A DNA stretch of 64,000 bases from positions 1 through 64,000 of the forward strand of contig CAMOUL010000001.1 of NCBI GenBank assembly GCA_946626605.1, read 5' to 3'. The stretch is from an uncultured Bacteroidales bacterium. Its GTDB lineage: Bacteria > Bacteroidota > Bacteroidia > Bacteroidales > Paludibacteraceae. Positions 34,101 through 42,291 of this stretch are shown in pieces. The translations under genes and the position numbers were made by a program. The notes under the pieces were generated by a model. It was not told where the DNA came from, made no database searches, and saw nothing but the letters and a program-made list of their open reading frames with translations. Within the stretch, counting starts at the first letter, position 1. Every line of letters begins with the position of its first letter.

Positions 34101-37070
34101 GGCGATGCAAATGTAGTGCTGACGGCAACTGCCACTTCCTCCGTAGATGGCTGTACAACGAACGGTTCACGTCCTATTACCTATAGTTCTGCAGACGAAA
34201 CGGTTGCAAAAATCGTTAACGGCAATGAATTGCAGATAGTAGGCGTAGGAACAACGTATATCACCGCTACTCAAGCCGGAGGTGAGGATGCCGACGGACA
34301 TAATTATCTGGCCGTATCGAAGAATAACAAGGTGATCGTAACGAATCCGTCTGCGGGTTGCGAAGCGTATTTGCCCATCGAGACGACCAGCGGAACGCTA
34401 TTCGATATGAATACCAACAAACCACAGGTGCAGTTGGATATAGAGTTGAATCCGGCTACGAACGGTCAGCCGGCATCGGTAAGTTTTGACACCAAGACAG
34501 AGAAGTTCGCTGCTATTTGGCTGTCCGGAGACCTTATTTTGGCCCAAAAACTGAATGGTGAATGGTCGGACGTTCGTAACTTTGGTCTTCCGACGGAAAG
34601 CGAGTATGACGTTTATACGGATATCGCACTTAATCGTGAAGCCACGGCTATTCGATTCTATCGTCCGGCAGGTGGAGAGGGATATTTCGATATCGCTAAT
34701 ATCTCAGTAAAGAAGGCTCGTTATATTGAGGCTCCGGCACATGCTTATACGATTGAAGCGAAAGTGAGTGAGACGAAACCGCTTTCTATTACTGTTAATT
34801 ACTCGAATGTGGTTGGTCCGATCGCTTGCTATTTGAGCGGCACAAATCCACACTTTAGCATTGATCAGGATGCTATCGAAGCTACGTGTGGCGACCATGG
34901 TCAGTTTGTAGTAAATGTGACCTATGCTCCTATTGCTGAAACTATTAGCGAGGCGGATGAGTTGACTATCTCGGACGGCCAGACAACCTATACGATTAGC
35001 CTGACGGGTGTCGCAACCCGTACAGAGCGCTCTATTGTATGGAGTCACCCATCGGAAGTATATACGATTCAGACCTGTACGCTGTACGCTACTACTCTTT
35101 CCGAATATAGTACAGAGGCCGGTGATGTAAAGTTCCGTCGCCTGAATACGTCGACTACTGGTACACTCACCAATAATGTGCTGACGTTTGATAGAACCGG
35201 TGTAGTGAACTTGGAGGCTTATGTAGATGAAGATGCACGCTATACGATGCCGGATCCTGTGAACGGTTCTATTCAGGTGGTTTTAACTCCTACGGAGATC
35301 ACTACTTTGCCGGATGTTGAGTCAGTCACATTAGGTTCCTCATTGGATCAAATCGTACTCACCGGAGGTGAAGCGCAGAATACCTATAATCACGGAGTAG
35401 TAAATGGTACATTGAGCGTCATTAGCGGTAATATTTCCACTATTGGTTCGCAGACAATCACAATCCAATTCACGCCGAATAACGGAGATATGTATGCGTC
35501 TTGCACACGTACCATGACTATTGAAGTGGTAGCCGGACCGTATATTTACACCGGTACGGGCGATTGGAATACGGAAGGTAACTGGAACGTAGGTTCTGTG
35601 CCGACGAGCAGCGATGAGGTGCTCATCGAAGGTAATGTAACAATATCCGGAAATGTAAGCGTGCAGGGTCTGACGATTGCTCAAGGTGCAGATGTAACAT
35701 TGAATGTAAATGGTCAACTGAATATCGGTAGCGGTAATTCGCAGAATCTTACTGGCTACGGTGACTTGCATGTACGCGAAGGCGGCCAAGTGAACTTATC
35801 GAACGGCACACTGAAAGTTCGTAACTTCACGCTGGATGCGGCATTGAGCGGCATAGAAGGCGTAGATGCATATCAAGAGGCTGCTTCCGGTCAGGTAGCT
35901 AATTCCGCACAACTGGATGTTCGCGGCGATGCTTACTTCGTATTACGCCTTGATCCGGCGGACGCATTGACATACGGATGGTATGACTTCACGGTGCCGT
36001 TTGAAGTAGAGATCTCGAATGGTATCTACCGTTACGGCGAGAATACCCCGATGACCAGTGGCGTTGACTTCATTGTGATGGAGCATAGTGAAGCGAAGCG
36101 TGCAGCCGGTCAGTACGATTGGGTAAAAACAACAGGAACGATGCAGCCGGGACGTGTATATACCATTACGCTTGATAAATGGGCCTATACGACCTATGTA
36201 TTCAAGAAGAAATCAGGTTCATCTGTGGCTGGAACCAATAGTTTCAATGCCGTCGTTTCTGCAGGAAACAGCGATACGCGTGGATGGAATGGTATGGGTA
36301 ACGGTTCGTTACAACATGCCAAGTTGACAAGTGATTTCGATCAAGCAAAAGTGCAATTATATGATCATCAGCATAATGTCTATGTAACGAAGGAGGCAAC
36401 AGAATGTAACTTCGCGGTAGGAACATCGTTCTTCATTCAAGTAGCGAATTCGCAAACGATTTCAATAGTCGCAGCAGACGAAAATAGAATCTTGTTCGCT
36501 CCTTCACGTGATGATGAATATGCTACAGATGAATTCCGTTTGACCTTGACGGATCTTGAGAGAGGTAGAATGATGGATCGTCTATGGTTCTCTGCAAGCG
36601 ATGAGGCTACGGATGAGTATGTGATTGGACGTGACTTATTGAAGATGGGTACACCTTCCGATTATAAGGCAGCTCAGATGTGGGCTATGAAGGGCGGTAA
36701 GGTACTCTGCGACGTCGAAACTGCTATGAATGGCGAGCGCGCTACTGCTCCGCTGTCGCTCTTCGCTCCGAAGGCCGGTCAATACGAATTGGCCATCGAC
36801 CAAGCACCGGAAGACGCTACGTTGTACTTGACGTATAATGATCAAGTTATTTGGATTCTCTCCTTCGGCTCCTATGTATTTGACCTGGAGAAGGGAACTA
36901 CGGAAGGGTACGGTTTACGTATGGAGACCAACCGTGCGCCGCAAATTGCGACGGGTATCGATGAGCAGACGGCAGGAGTACAGAACCGCAAGGTGATGAT
37001 CAATAATACGCTCTATATCGTTACTGCTGAAGGCGCAATATTTGATGTAATGGGAAAAAATATCAAATAA
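31155..37070 (+). CDS. Giant InlB-repeat secreted surface protein
   Basis: 1971 residues. The signal peptide (FILLLTLLLLIGGFSVDAWG) ends near residue 30. InlB-type repeats run from about residue 145 to 373 (GYTFAGWAM, YAKW, FAKWSQ). MBG/Big_2-like Ig domains occupy the middle, and two segments resemble cell-surface discoidin-type sheets. A right-handed beta-helix-like region with repeated hydrophobic strands (VTISGNVSVQGLTIAQGAD) lies near residues 1485-1560. The C-terminus (TGIDEQ...MINNTLYIVTAEGAIFDVMG) carries the tail pattern shared with the other secreted proteins. It has its own promoter and long leader. Large size and tandem domains suggest an adhesin or stalk protein; this is inferred. 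Confidence 0.9.
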   Translation: MKKSTLLYEKFILLLTLLLLIGGFSVDAWGNDCKVKVGVGAGKGKAKVELWKHPFTGHWKVTGTEYVSDGQGTTEVTGDIYKSTNAYGKFIAEAATGYYFASWHKEDATCNNSPAASGTSNATWSTDEIAAKHNPTFEYYAKFSPNPYKVKFNANGGSGTMSDQSFTYDVAQNLTANAFSKTGYTFAGWAMSSNGAVAYSDKQSVSNLTTTKNETVNLYAKWTPNTYYVAFNGNGSTSGSMSNQTFTYATAQNLTANTFSKTDVVTFDPNGGSCGTASTSKSATFVGWATSAEGAKAYDDKQSVSNLTSTAGATFNLFAKWSQTNTITLPNATKSGYVLKGWSEDGVNIIGEADDTYSVPLGGITLTAIWIDKHTPVMTGANHSMEVGDEQATAFTLEHTDNPTAHISITSISAINNGDGKVIEYDAANNKIIAHNAGVATIYFTQEETSTIKSGTSATYTYTVTKKANTLAVASGTYSKYVDEQIGDVVTTRNNTTTALTTSSDASNVAYYDVATNKILIPNSEAEAFGSSKLVTIRIQQAENYMYVAAEKEIKLTVNKYANAVKVNNTANYSADVYFNDGIHVVFSSLNTNEPTAPYTVTQTPGTEEYATYYDNEEGQYIWTAPTPGTAVWTVTQAEDYKFLSASTTMTVHVVAAPAATGCYVLNSSAEQSLTTHINSTGGVQGQSMALSGPGATLTFKAMKNMVTAISGLYVEYSADGVSWHDINESALDLPSYTYSGGDFSYDISNLDVRYIRFEAKVGATYTKKIKDVRVTRKTYLTPSTANLRIDRDGDTYIHPEETAHATFTLNWSCASGGNLSLTTNDSKFRVEPATIENVDCNGGSTTITVYYDAEEAGDVDAKLYINNSVYSATVNLTGSATLRGQYISWAENVEFMEEGAEVENAASAMTQVTYTSSDPSVIDVINGGRTLVAISSGTATITASAVATNIYASATDSKIFTVTDEKPQYILWNQSLFGLHVGDANVVLTATATSSVDGCTTNGSRPITYSSADETVAKIVNGNELQIVGVGTTYITATQAGGEDADGHNYLAVSKNNKVIVTNPSAGCEAYLPIETTSGTLFDMNTNKPQVQLDIELNPATNGQPASVSFDTKTEKFAAIWLSGDLILAQKLNGEWSDVRNFGLPTESEYDVYTDIALNREATAIRFYRPAGGEGYFDIANISVKKARYIEAPAHAYTIEAKVSETKPLSITVNYSNVVGPIACYLSGTNPHFSIDQDAIEATCGDHGQFVVNVTYAPIAETISEADELTISDGQTTYTISLTGVATRTERSIVWSHPSEVYTIQTCTLYATTLSEYSTEAGDVKFRRLNTSTTGTLTNNVLTFDRTGVVNLEAYVDEDARYTMPDPVNGSIQVVLTPTEITTLPDVESVTLGSSLDQIVLTGGEAQNTYNHGVVNGTLSVISGNISTIGSQTITIQFTPNNGDMYASCTRTMTIEVVAGPYIYTGTGDWNTEGNWNVGSVPTSSDEVLIEGNVTISGNVSVQGLTIAQGADVTLNVNGQLNIGSGNSQNLTGYGDLHVREGGQVNLSNGTLKVRNFTLDAALSGIEGVDAYQEAASGQVANSAQLDVRGDAYFVLRLDPADALTYGWYDFTVPFEVEISNGIYRYGENTPMTSGVDFIVMEHSEAKRAAGQYDWVKTTGTMQPGRVYTITLDKWAYTTYVFKKKSGSSVAGTNSFNAVVSAGNSDTRGWNGMGNGSLQHAKLTSDFDQAKVQLYDHQHNVYVTKEATECNFAVGTSFFIQVANSQTISIVAADENRILFAPSRDDEYATDEFRLTLTDLERGRMMDRLWFSASDEATDEYVIGRDLLKMGTPSDYKAAQMWAMKGGKVLCDVETAMNGERATAPLSLFAPKAGQYELAIDQAPEDATLYLTYNDQVIWILSFGSYVFDLEKGTTEGYGLRMETNRAPQIATGIDEQTAGVQNRKVMINNTLYIVTAEGAIFDVMGKNIK

Positions 37071-37073
37071 TTC

Positions 37074-37104
37074 TTGCGTATATCAAAAAAAAGTAGTACC
37101 TTTG
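37074..37104 (+). promoter_or_regulatory. Promoter of the 46-residue peptide gene
   Basis: TTG at 37074-37076, a 20-bp spacer and TACCTTTG at 37097-37104, eight bases before the ATG at 37113. The -33 element starts four bases after the giant gene's stop codon. Confidence 0.8.
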
Positions 37105-37112
37105 CACCGCAA

Positions 37113-37253
37113 ATGAAAAAGAAAGAATACATATATCCCGAGATGGAGGTTATTTCCTTGACCGGACTGTTCATGGACGGTATGGCCGGAAATAGCGGTG
37201 GTGAACATACCAGTGGAGGGAATGGCGCTCCGGCTCGGACAGCAGTATTCTAA
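37113..37253 (+). CDS. 46-residue Gly-rich peptide, possible precursor
   Basis: The peptide begins MKKKEYIYPEMEVISLTG, then LFMDGMAG, and ends in a Gly/Ser/Asn-rich part (NSGGEHTSGGNGAPARTAVF). It has its own near-consensus promoter and a terminator 8 bp after the stop, so it is a stand-alone transcription unit of about 180 nt. Short peptides starting K-K-x-Y-x-x-P-E-x-E are, from memory, frequent in Bacteroidota beside secreted-protein genes and have no agreed function. The leader-plus-Gly-rich-core shape resembles a RiPP precursor, and the only related gene type here is the PqqD-like one 6.5 kb upstream. There is no signal peptide. Confidence 0.75.
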   Translation: MKKKEYIYPEMEVISLTGLFMDGMAGNSGGEHTSGGNGAPARTAVF

Positions 37254-37260
37254 GATACGA

Positions 37261-37294
37261 ATCACCCCATGGTTTTGGCCATGGGGTGATTTCT
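37261..37294. terminator. Bidirectional terminator between the peptide gene and truA
   Basis: ATCACCCCATGG (37261-37272), loop TTTTGG, CCATGGGGTGAT (37279-37290) form a 12-bp perfect stem followed by TTCTTT. It separates convergent genes. Confidence 0.82.
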
Positions 37295-37301
37295 TTATGC
37301 A

Positions 37302-38045
37302 TTATGCGTATATCGTTTCGGGATATCGGATATCTACCAGCGAGAGTCCTTCGGCAGGCGCTGAATGACCGGCTTTGCATCGATCATGCGCGGCAATAAT
37401 TTCTGCGAGTTGCGCTTCGGTCATCTTCCCTCGTCCGATCTCAAAGAGTGTGCCTACTACAGCGCGCACCATATTTCGCAAGAATCTGTCGGCCGTGATG
37501 ACGAAGTACGCTTCGGTTTCATTCTCCTGTACCCACTGCGCTTCGCGGACATCGCAGATCGTCGTTTTGACATCCGTATGCACGCGGCAGAAAGAAGCGA
37601 AGTCCTGTTTGCCCAAGAGCAGCAAGGCGGCTTTATTCATGGCGGCAAAATTCAGGCCGGGTGCAACGCGCGTATGCGTGAAAGTAAGGAAAGGATTCTT
37701 GCGCGTGGTGATACGATAGCGATAGGTGCGTGACGTCGCGTCAAAACGTGCGTGCGCATCGTCGGAGACATGCTGCAGAGCACTGACGGCTATCGAATCG
37801 GGTAGGAGATTATTGAGTCGGCCAATGAAATTAACTGGAAGAGACTTCTCAAAATCAAAATGCGCGATCATATGCTCCGCATGTACGCCTGCGTCGGTGC
37901 GCCCGGCGAAAGTGAGGGTTACGGGTTGGCGAAGGATGGTAGCAAAAGCCGTCTCCATCTCTGCCTGCACCGTGTTTCCATTCGGCTGGGTTTGCGAGCC
38001 ATGGAAGTCTGTGCCTCGATATGCGAAGGATAGGAAGTAGCGCAT
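37302..38045 (-). CDS. truA: tRNA pseudouridine(38-40) synthase
   Basis: 247 residues. Converts uridines 38-40 of the tRNA anticodon arm to pseudouridine. The catalytic Asp51 lies in AGRTDAGVHA, and the YRGTDFHGSQ, RTYRYRI and FLRNMVR motifs are present. Length is normal. It is the last gene of a long leftward series and follows a flippase gene by 9 bp, with a heptad repeat in the gap. Confidence 0.97.
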   Translation of the reverse strand: MRYFLSFAYRGTDFHGSQTQPNGNTVQAEMETAFATILRQPVTLTFAGRTDAGVHAEHMIAHFDFEKSLPVNFIGRLNNLLPDSIAVSALQHVSDDAHARFDATSRTYRYRITTRKNPFLTFTHTRVAPGLNFAAMNKAALLLLGKQDFASFCRVHTDVKTTICDVREAQWVQENETEAYFVITADRFLRNMVRAVVGTLFEIGRGKMTEAQLAEIIAAHDRCKAGHSAPAEGLSLVDIRYPETIYA

Positions 38046-38054
38046 GTTGGGGAT

Positions 38055-39566
38055 TTATGATTTCAAATTTATGATTTTCTTTTTTAGATGGTTGATCTGG
38101 TCATTGAGTTCGGGGGAGAGTTGCGCCTTATAAGCAATGAGGCACGCTCCGCCGAGGAGCACGATGCTGCGTAAGATACTGTCGGTCCATATACCGAAGG
38201 ACGGCAAGTATGTTTGCCAGAGCCAGTTGAGACCGAAGACTGCAAGGATCAATAGCAGGATGTAGAACCATTGGCGATCGATGATACGAATGCGGCAAAG
38301 CGGCACAAGGGTAGCAATGACCAACAGATAGTACAATCCGTATGAAAGCAGGTTACTGAGTGCGGCTCCTTCCATTCCATAGAGCGGAATGAGATAATTA
38401 TTCAGGAGCAGGGCACTGACGGTTAATATCAACGCCAGCACGAGGCTGAAGGCGTAGAACCGCGAGTAATTAAGCGTATTCAAACAAATAGAGAACGTAG
38501 CCAAAATCAATTGACTGACGCCCAAGATCAGCACGACATTCTTGGCCGTGGCAAAGGTAGCGCCGTTGGGCAGGATATGGAAGATAAGATCGATATTAAT
38601 CCATATCGCCAGCAAGATCAATCCGCCGATGAGTAACATGTTGCGGGTTACTTGGCGGATGAGGAAAGAGCATTCTTCACGGTTCTGCTCTTTGATGGCG
38701 CGTGCCAATTGCGGCGAAGCGATGGCTGTTACCGAGCGATTCGGGATGCTGACCATCACCGCCATATACGTAGCGATGGCGAAGATACCGGTGCTATCGA
38801 GTCCCATCTTAGCCGTAACAAAGAAGGAAGAGAGAGTGGGGGCTAAGACGGTAGTAAGGGCCGATACGATGAGGAATCCGGTGTATAGCAGGTAGCGCCG
38901 GATGAGTGGTTTGTTTTGACGTAAGAAGAGCCAATCGGGTCGAAGACGGATACGCTTGAGCGAGAAGAAATAGATGATATCTATCAGTGCTGCAATCGCA
39001 TAGTTGACGCAGATCCCGATGACCAGGCCATCCAACGAGAGGATACGCTTCGCATAGAGCAGATAGAGCACCAGCAGGCCGACGCGCACCATGAGTTCGC
39101 GCACTCCGCGTGGGAGAACGATATGCATGAGCACATTACAGGTCGATTCACTGATGGCTTGATAGAGCATGAAGAACGCCAACGGGAGTACAAAATAATA
39201 GTACTCGACGAAGAGAGGAGATTTATCTCCAAACCAGGCTGACAAAGGGGCCTGGCATGCCCAATAGATGAGGGCAAAGAAAAGGAAACCGACAAACGGG
39301 ACGATTAGCGCCCAGAAGAAGAAACCGTGGTCGTCTTCGCTGTCTTTCTCTTTGAAATAGGGATAGAAACGGATAATCGAGGCATTCGTTCCCAATTGCG
39401 CGAGCCCGATGAAGAGCGTCGCCGCATCGATAAGCACTCGTGCTAACCCGATCTCCTCAGCGGTGAGGAAACGGGTTAACACGAAGAACGTAGTGACGAT
39501 ACCTACGGCAATGCCCAGATAGGTAACGATCGTACCACGAATGGATTGCTTAGCGATGACGCCCAT
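38055..39566 (-). CDS. Polysaccharide (oligosaccharide) flippase, MATE/MOP type
   Basis: 503 residues with about 12-14 membrane segments. The start (KQSIRGTIVTYLGIAVGIVTT is the first helix region) and the general pattern fit Wzx-like or MurJ-like exporters of the MOP superfamily, which move lipid-linked saccharides across the inner membrane. The C-terminal residues (KKKIINLKS) are encoded by a heptad repeat that continues into the gap before truA. A second flippase of the same superfamily lies at 42251. The substrate is unknown. Confidence 0.85.
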   Translation of the reverse strand: MGVIAKQSIRGTIVTYLGIAVGIVTTFFVLTRFLTAEEIGLARVLIDAATLFIGLAQLGTNASIIRFYPYFKEKDSEDDHGFFFWALIVPFVGFLFFALIYWACQAPLSAWFGDKSPLFVEYYYFVLPLAFFMLYQAISESTCNVLMHIVLPRGVRELMVRVGLLVLYLLYAKRILSLDGLVIGICVNYAIAALIDIIYFFSLKRIRLRPDWLFLRQNKPLIRRYLLYTGFLIVSALTTVLAPTLSSFFVTAKMGLDSTGIFAIATYMAVMVSIPNRSVTAIASPQLARAIKEQNREECSFLIRQVTRNMLLIGGLILLAIWINIDLIFHILPNGATFATAKNVVLILGVSQLILATFSICLNTLNYSRFYAFSLVLALILTVSALLLNNYLIPLYGMEGAALSNLLSYGLYYLLVIATLVPLCRIRIIDRQWFYILLLILAVFGLNWLWQTYLPSFGIWTDSILRSIVLLGGACLIAYKAQLSPELNDQINHLKKKIINLKS

Positions 39567-39703
39567 AATGTTAATTTACGATGTACAATTTACAATGTAC
39601 AAAGGGCTATTGGAGTTTAGTACTAACTTTTAGAATAAGTATGGTTCTTTAAGTTTTGCACAAAAGTTTATAGGACGCTTTGTGAATTGTAATTTGTGAA
39701 TTG
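39567..39703. repeat. Heptad-type repeats flanking the gap before the FKBP lipoprotein gene
   Basis: ATGTACAATTTACAATGTAC-type units lie at about 39580-39601, and GTGAATTGTAATTTGTGAATTG-type units, read here in two parts, at about 39682-39707. No gene. Confidence 0.6.
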
Positions 39704-40996
39704 TTATTTTATCTCCAGCAACTCAACCGTAAAGATAAGGGCTGCGTAGGGCGGAATAGAAGCACCTGCACCGCGCTCGCCGTACGCCAGTTCATACGGG
39801 ATATAGAGTTTGTATTTCGATCCAACCGGCATGAGTTGCAGACCTTCAGTCCAACCTTTGATAACGCCACTGAGAGGGAACTCAATGGGTTCGCCGCGTT
39901 GATAACTGCTATCGAAGACGGTTCCATCGATGAGGGTACCCTCGTAGTGAACTTTAACGGTAGAAGCGGCGGTGGGTTTGGGACCATTGCCCTCTTCCAG
40001 TACTTCGTACTGCAGACCGGATGCTGTGGTCTTCACCTCCTTGCGCAGGGCGTTAGCAGCCAAGAAGGCTTCACCTTCCTCTTTGGCCTGTTGACCTTGG
40101 AGTTGTGCTTTCTCTTGCTCTGCTTCAATCTGCGCTTGTTTGAGACGACCGAAGGTTGCATCAGCAAACTCCATCGCAACTTGGCGGTCCATCATCTCGG
40201 TATAGTTATTCAAACCATTGATGAAACCTTGCTTGATGAGGTTGAACTTGGTCTCCACGCCATTGAAGCCCATGAGCCCTACAGGTTCCTGCTCGCGAAT
40301 CGCATTACCGATATTCTTGGCGGTTGCCACTACTTGCGGGTTTCTCATCTTCTGCTTGAGGCCCTTGTTGAGGCTTGCGATGAACTCATCTCTGTCCTCA
40401 CCGGTGGTGTCGTTAGACAGGAAATAATTGCGGATCTGAGCGCCGTTCATCAAACCGAAGGCATAGTTGAGCGAGTCGTTCTCGTTCTTGAGCTCAATCT
40501 TTTTCGCCTTGGTGGGGCACTTGGCGATAACCGCTTCGCCGGAAGGTTCTTCTCCGGTCTTCATGGTCGAGTATTTCGCCATGATATAGCTCTCTGCTGT
40601 GCTCTCGTCCATGACGGAAGTATCCGAGTAAAGGGCGTTGATGACACCTTGGAGGAAGGATTCGCCGTTGTATGTCCAAGCGGCGTTACCAGCCAGACCT
40701 TCTTTTTCGAACATCGATACGGAGGAGCCGAACTGACGACCCGTTTGAGCGATGTCGCTGAGTACCTCGTCTTTGTCGAGGTATGCGTTCTCGAGGGCGT
40801 CAATGAACTCGGTGATAGCTTCCTCTGAACTGTCTTTCGCCAAATAATACTGTTTGATTTGTAAACCGTTAATGAGGCCGACAGCATAGTTGAGTGAGTC
40901 GTTCTCATCGTTCAGTTTGACATCTTTCGCTTTGTAACTGTTGCCGCAGGAAACCATTGCCATTGCGGCTAACAAAAAGATACTGATTTTTTTCAT
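39704..40996 (-). CDS. FKBP-type peptidyl-prolyl isomerase lipoprotein with duplicated N-domain
   Basis: 430 residues. The signal peptide ends in a lipobox (AMVSCGN), so it is likely a lipoprotein. Two successive FKBP_N-like helical dimerisation domains occur: both contain the string [14 protein letters not shown] or its variant [11 protein letters not shown], near residues 30 and 180. A C-terminal FKBP domain (about residues 330-430: [51 protein letters not shown]) follows. It would assist folding of periplasmic or outer-membrane proteins. The duplicated N-domain is unusual. The 194-residue paralogue follows it on the genome's right side. Confidence 0.92.
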   Translation of the reverse strand: MKKISIFLLAAMAMVSCGNSYKAKDVKLNDENDSLNYAVGLINGLQIKQYYLAKDSSEEAITEFIDALENAYLDKDEVLSDIAQTGRQFGSSVSMFEKEGLAGNAAWTYNGESFLQGVINALYSDTSVMDESTAESYIMAKYSTMKTGEEPSGEAVIAKCPTKAKKIELKNENDSLNYAFGLMNGAQIRNYFLSNDTTGEDRDEFIASLNKGLKQKMRNPQVVATAKNIGNAIREQEPVGLMGFNGVETKFNLIKQGFINGLNNYTEMMDRQVAMEFADATFGRLKQAQIEAEQEKAQLQGQQAKEEGEAFLAANALRKEVKTTASGLQYEVLEEGNGPKPTAASTVKVHYEGTLIDGTVFDSSYQRGEPIEFPLSGVIKGWTEGLQLMPVGSKYKLYIPYELAYGERGAGASIPPYAALIFTVELLEIK

Positions 40997-41048
40997 CGTT
41001 TTATTTTTTTTCGTTATTTCGGGATTACGTAATTACGTGATAACGGAT

Positions 41049-41633
41049 TTATTCAATTCCTAAGAGTTCTACGGTAAAGATGAGGGCGGCGTAGGGCGGG
41101 ATAGACTGTCCGGCACCGCGCTCGCCGTACGCGAGTTGATAGGGGATGAAGAATTTGTACTTCGAGCCGATAGACATGAGTTGCAAGCCTTCAGTCCATC
41201 CTTTGATAACTCCGTTGAGGGGGAAGGAGATGGACTCGCCGCGCTTGTAACTGCTATCAAAAACTGTGCCATCGATAAGCGTTCCTTCGTAGTGCACGCG
41301 AACGGTATCGGTAGCTTTGGGCTTTTGGCCGAGTGAGGGCTCGAGGATCTCGTACTGCAGACCCGATTCGGTCACTTTGACGCCTTCGCGTTTGGCATTC
41401 TCGGCGAGGAATTTCTCTCCGTCTGCCTTAGCAGCTCCTGCGATCTTCTGTTCCAGTTCCTGGAAGAAGGTATTCAGCACTTGTTGCGCCTCTTGATAAC
41501 TGATTTTGGGTTGCGCGTGGGTCAGCACGTCTTCGATACCTGCTGCGAGGTCCTGATAGTTCAGTTTCTCTACACCGCTACCCATCAGGTTTTGTCCCAT
41601 TGAGAGACCTAATGCATAACTGATTTTGTCCAT
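41049..41633 (-). CDS. FKBP-type peptidyl-prolyl isomerase (FklB/Mip-like)
   Basis: 194 residues. An N-terminal helical FKBP_N domain (MDKISYALGLSMGQNL) is followed by a C-terminal FKBP domain nearly identical to that of the lipoprotein next door, with [20 protein letters not shown] and [18 protein letters not shown]. No signal peptide is visible, so it may be cytoplasmic, whereas the neighbour is exported. The two genes look like a tandem duplication. Its stop is followed by 52 bp of A/T-rich sequence before the lipoprotein gene. Confidence 0.93.
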   Translation of the reverse strand: MDKISYALGLSMGQNLMGSGVEKLNYQDLAAGIEDVLTHAQPKISYQEAQQVLNTFFQELEQKIAGAAKADGEKFLAENAKREGVKVTESGLQYEILEPSLGQKPKATDTVRVHYEGTLIDGTVFDSSYKRGESISFPLNGVIKGWTEGLQLMSIGSKYKFFIPYQLAYGERGAGQSIPPYAALIFTVELLGIE

Positions 41634-41661
41634 AAAGTCATTTATTTATTTGTTCTTTTTC

Positions 41662-42291
41662 TTATTTATTCATTTGGCTCATTTGTGAGAGATATCTCGC
41701 CATATATTTACCGAGGATATCGAACTCGAGGTTGACGACCGTGCCTGCCTCGATGTACTTGAAGTTCGTATTCTCCTCGGTATAGGGAATGATGCAGACG
41801 GAGACGTAGCCTTTGTTGCCTTGGATGTCGGGCTCGCAGGCCGTCAGGCTGACGCCGTTGATGGTCACCGAGCCTTTGTCCACGCAGAAATACCCGCGTT
41901 CCACCATCTCTTTGGTCGAGTCGTACTCGAAGCGATAGTACCAGCTGCCGTCGGTCTCATGCGCATCGATACAGACTGCTTTCTGATCCACGTGTCCCTG
42001 TACGATATGTCCGTCTAAGCGGCCGCCCATGAGCATCGAGCGCTCTACGTTGACCCAGTCGCCGACTTTGAGCAAGTCGAGGTTGGTCAGACGCAGGGTC
42101 TCCTGCATCGCCGTAACGGTATACAGGTCGCCCTCTATGCGAACAACTGTCAGACACACGCCGTTATGCGCGATGGACTGATCGATGCTGAGCGGTTCCT
42201 CGAAAGGATTGCGGAGCGTGAAATGTTTATTGGTCTGCTCGGTCTCAATCTTAACGACCTGAGCCATTGTTTCTACGATTCCTGAGAACAT
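41662..42291 (-). CDS. ribE: Riboflavin synthase
   Basis: 209 residues. Converts two lumazine molecules into riboflavin and a pyrimidine. The start MFSGIVE and the two lumazine-binding repeats (about residues 1-97 and 98-195; NGVCLTV and NGVSLT, HIVQGHVD) identify the trimeric synthase. The C-terminal residues SQMSQMNK derive from an ATTTATTTGTT-like repeat. Its start overlaps the end of the flippase gene upstream by 41 bp. Confidence 0.96.
   Translation of the reverse strand: MFSGIVETMAQVVKIETEQTNKHFTLRNPFEEPLSIDQSIAHNGVCLTVVRIEGDLYTVTAMQETLRLTNLDLLKVGDWVNVERSMLMGGRLDGHIVQGHVDQKAVCIDAHETDGSWYYRFEYDSTKEMVERGYFCVDKGSVTINGVSLTACEPDIQGNKGYVSVCIIPYTEENTNFKYIEAGTVVNLEFDILGKYMARYLSQMSQMNK

Noticed and set aside
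39701..40828. 375-codon open frame opposite the FKBP lipoprotein
   Set aside because: The FKBP domain and lipobox on the minus strand are unmistakable.
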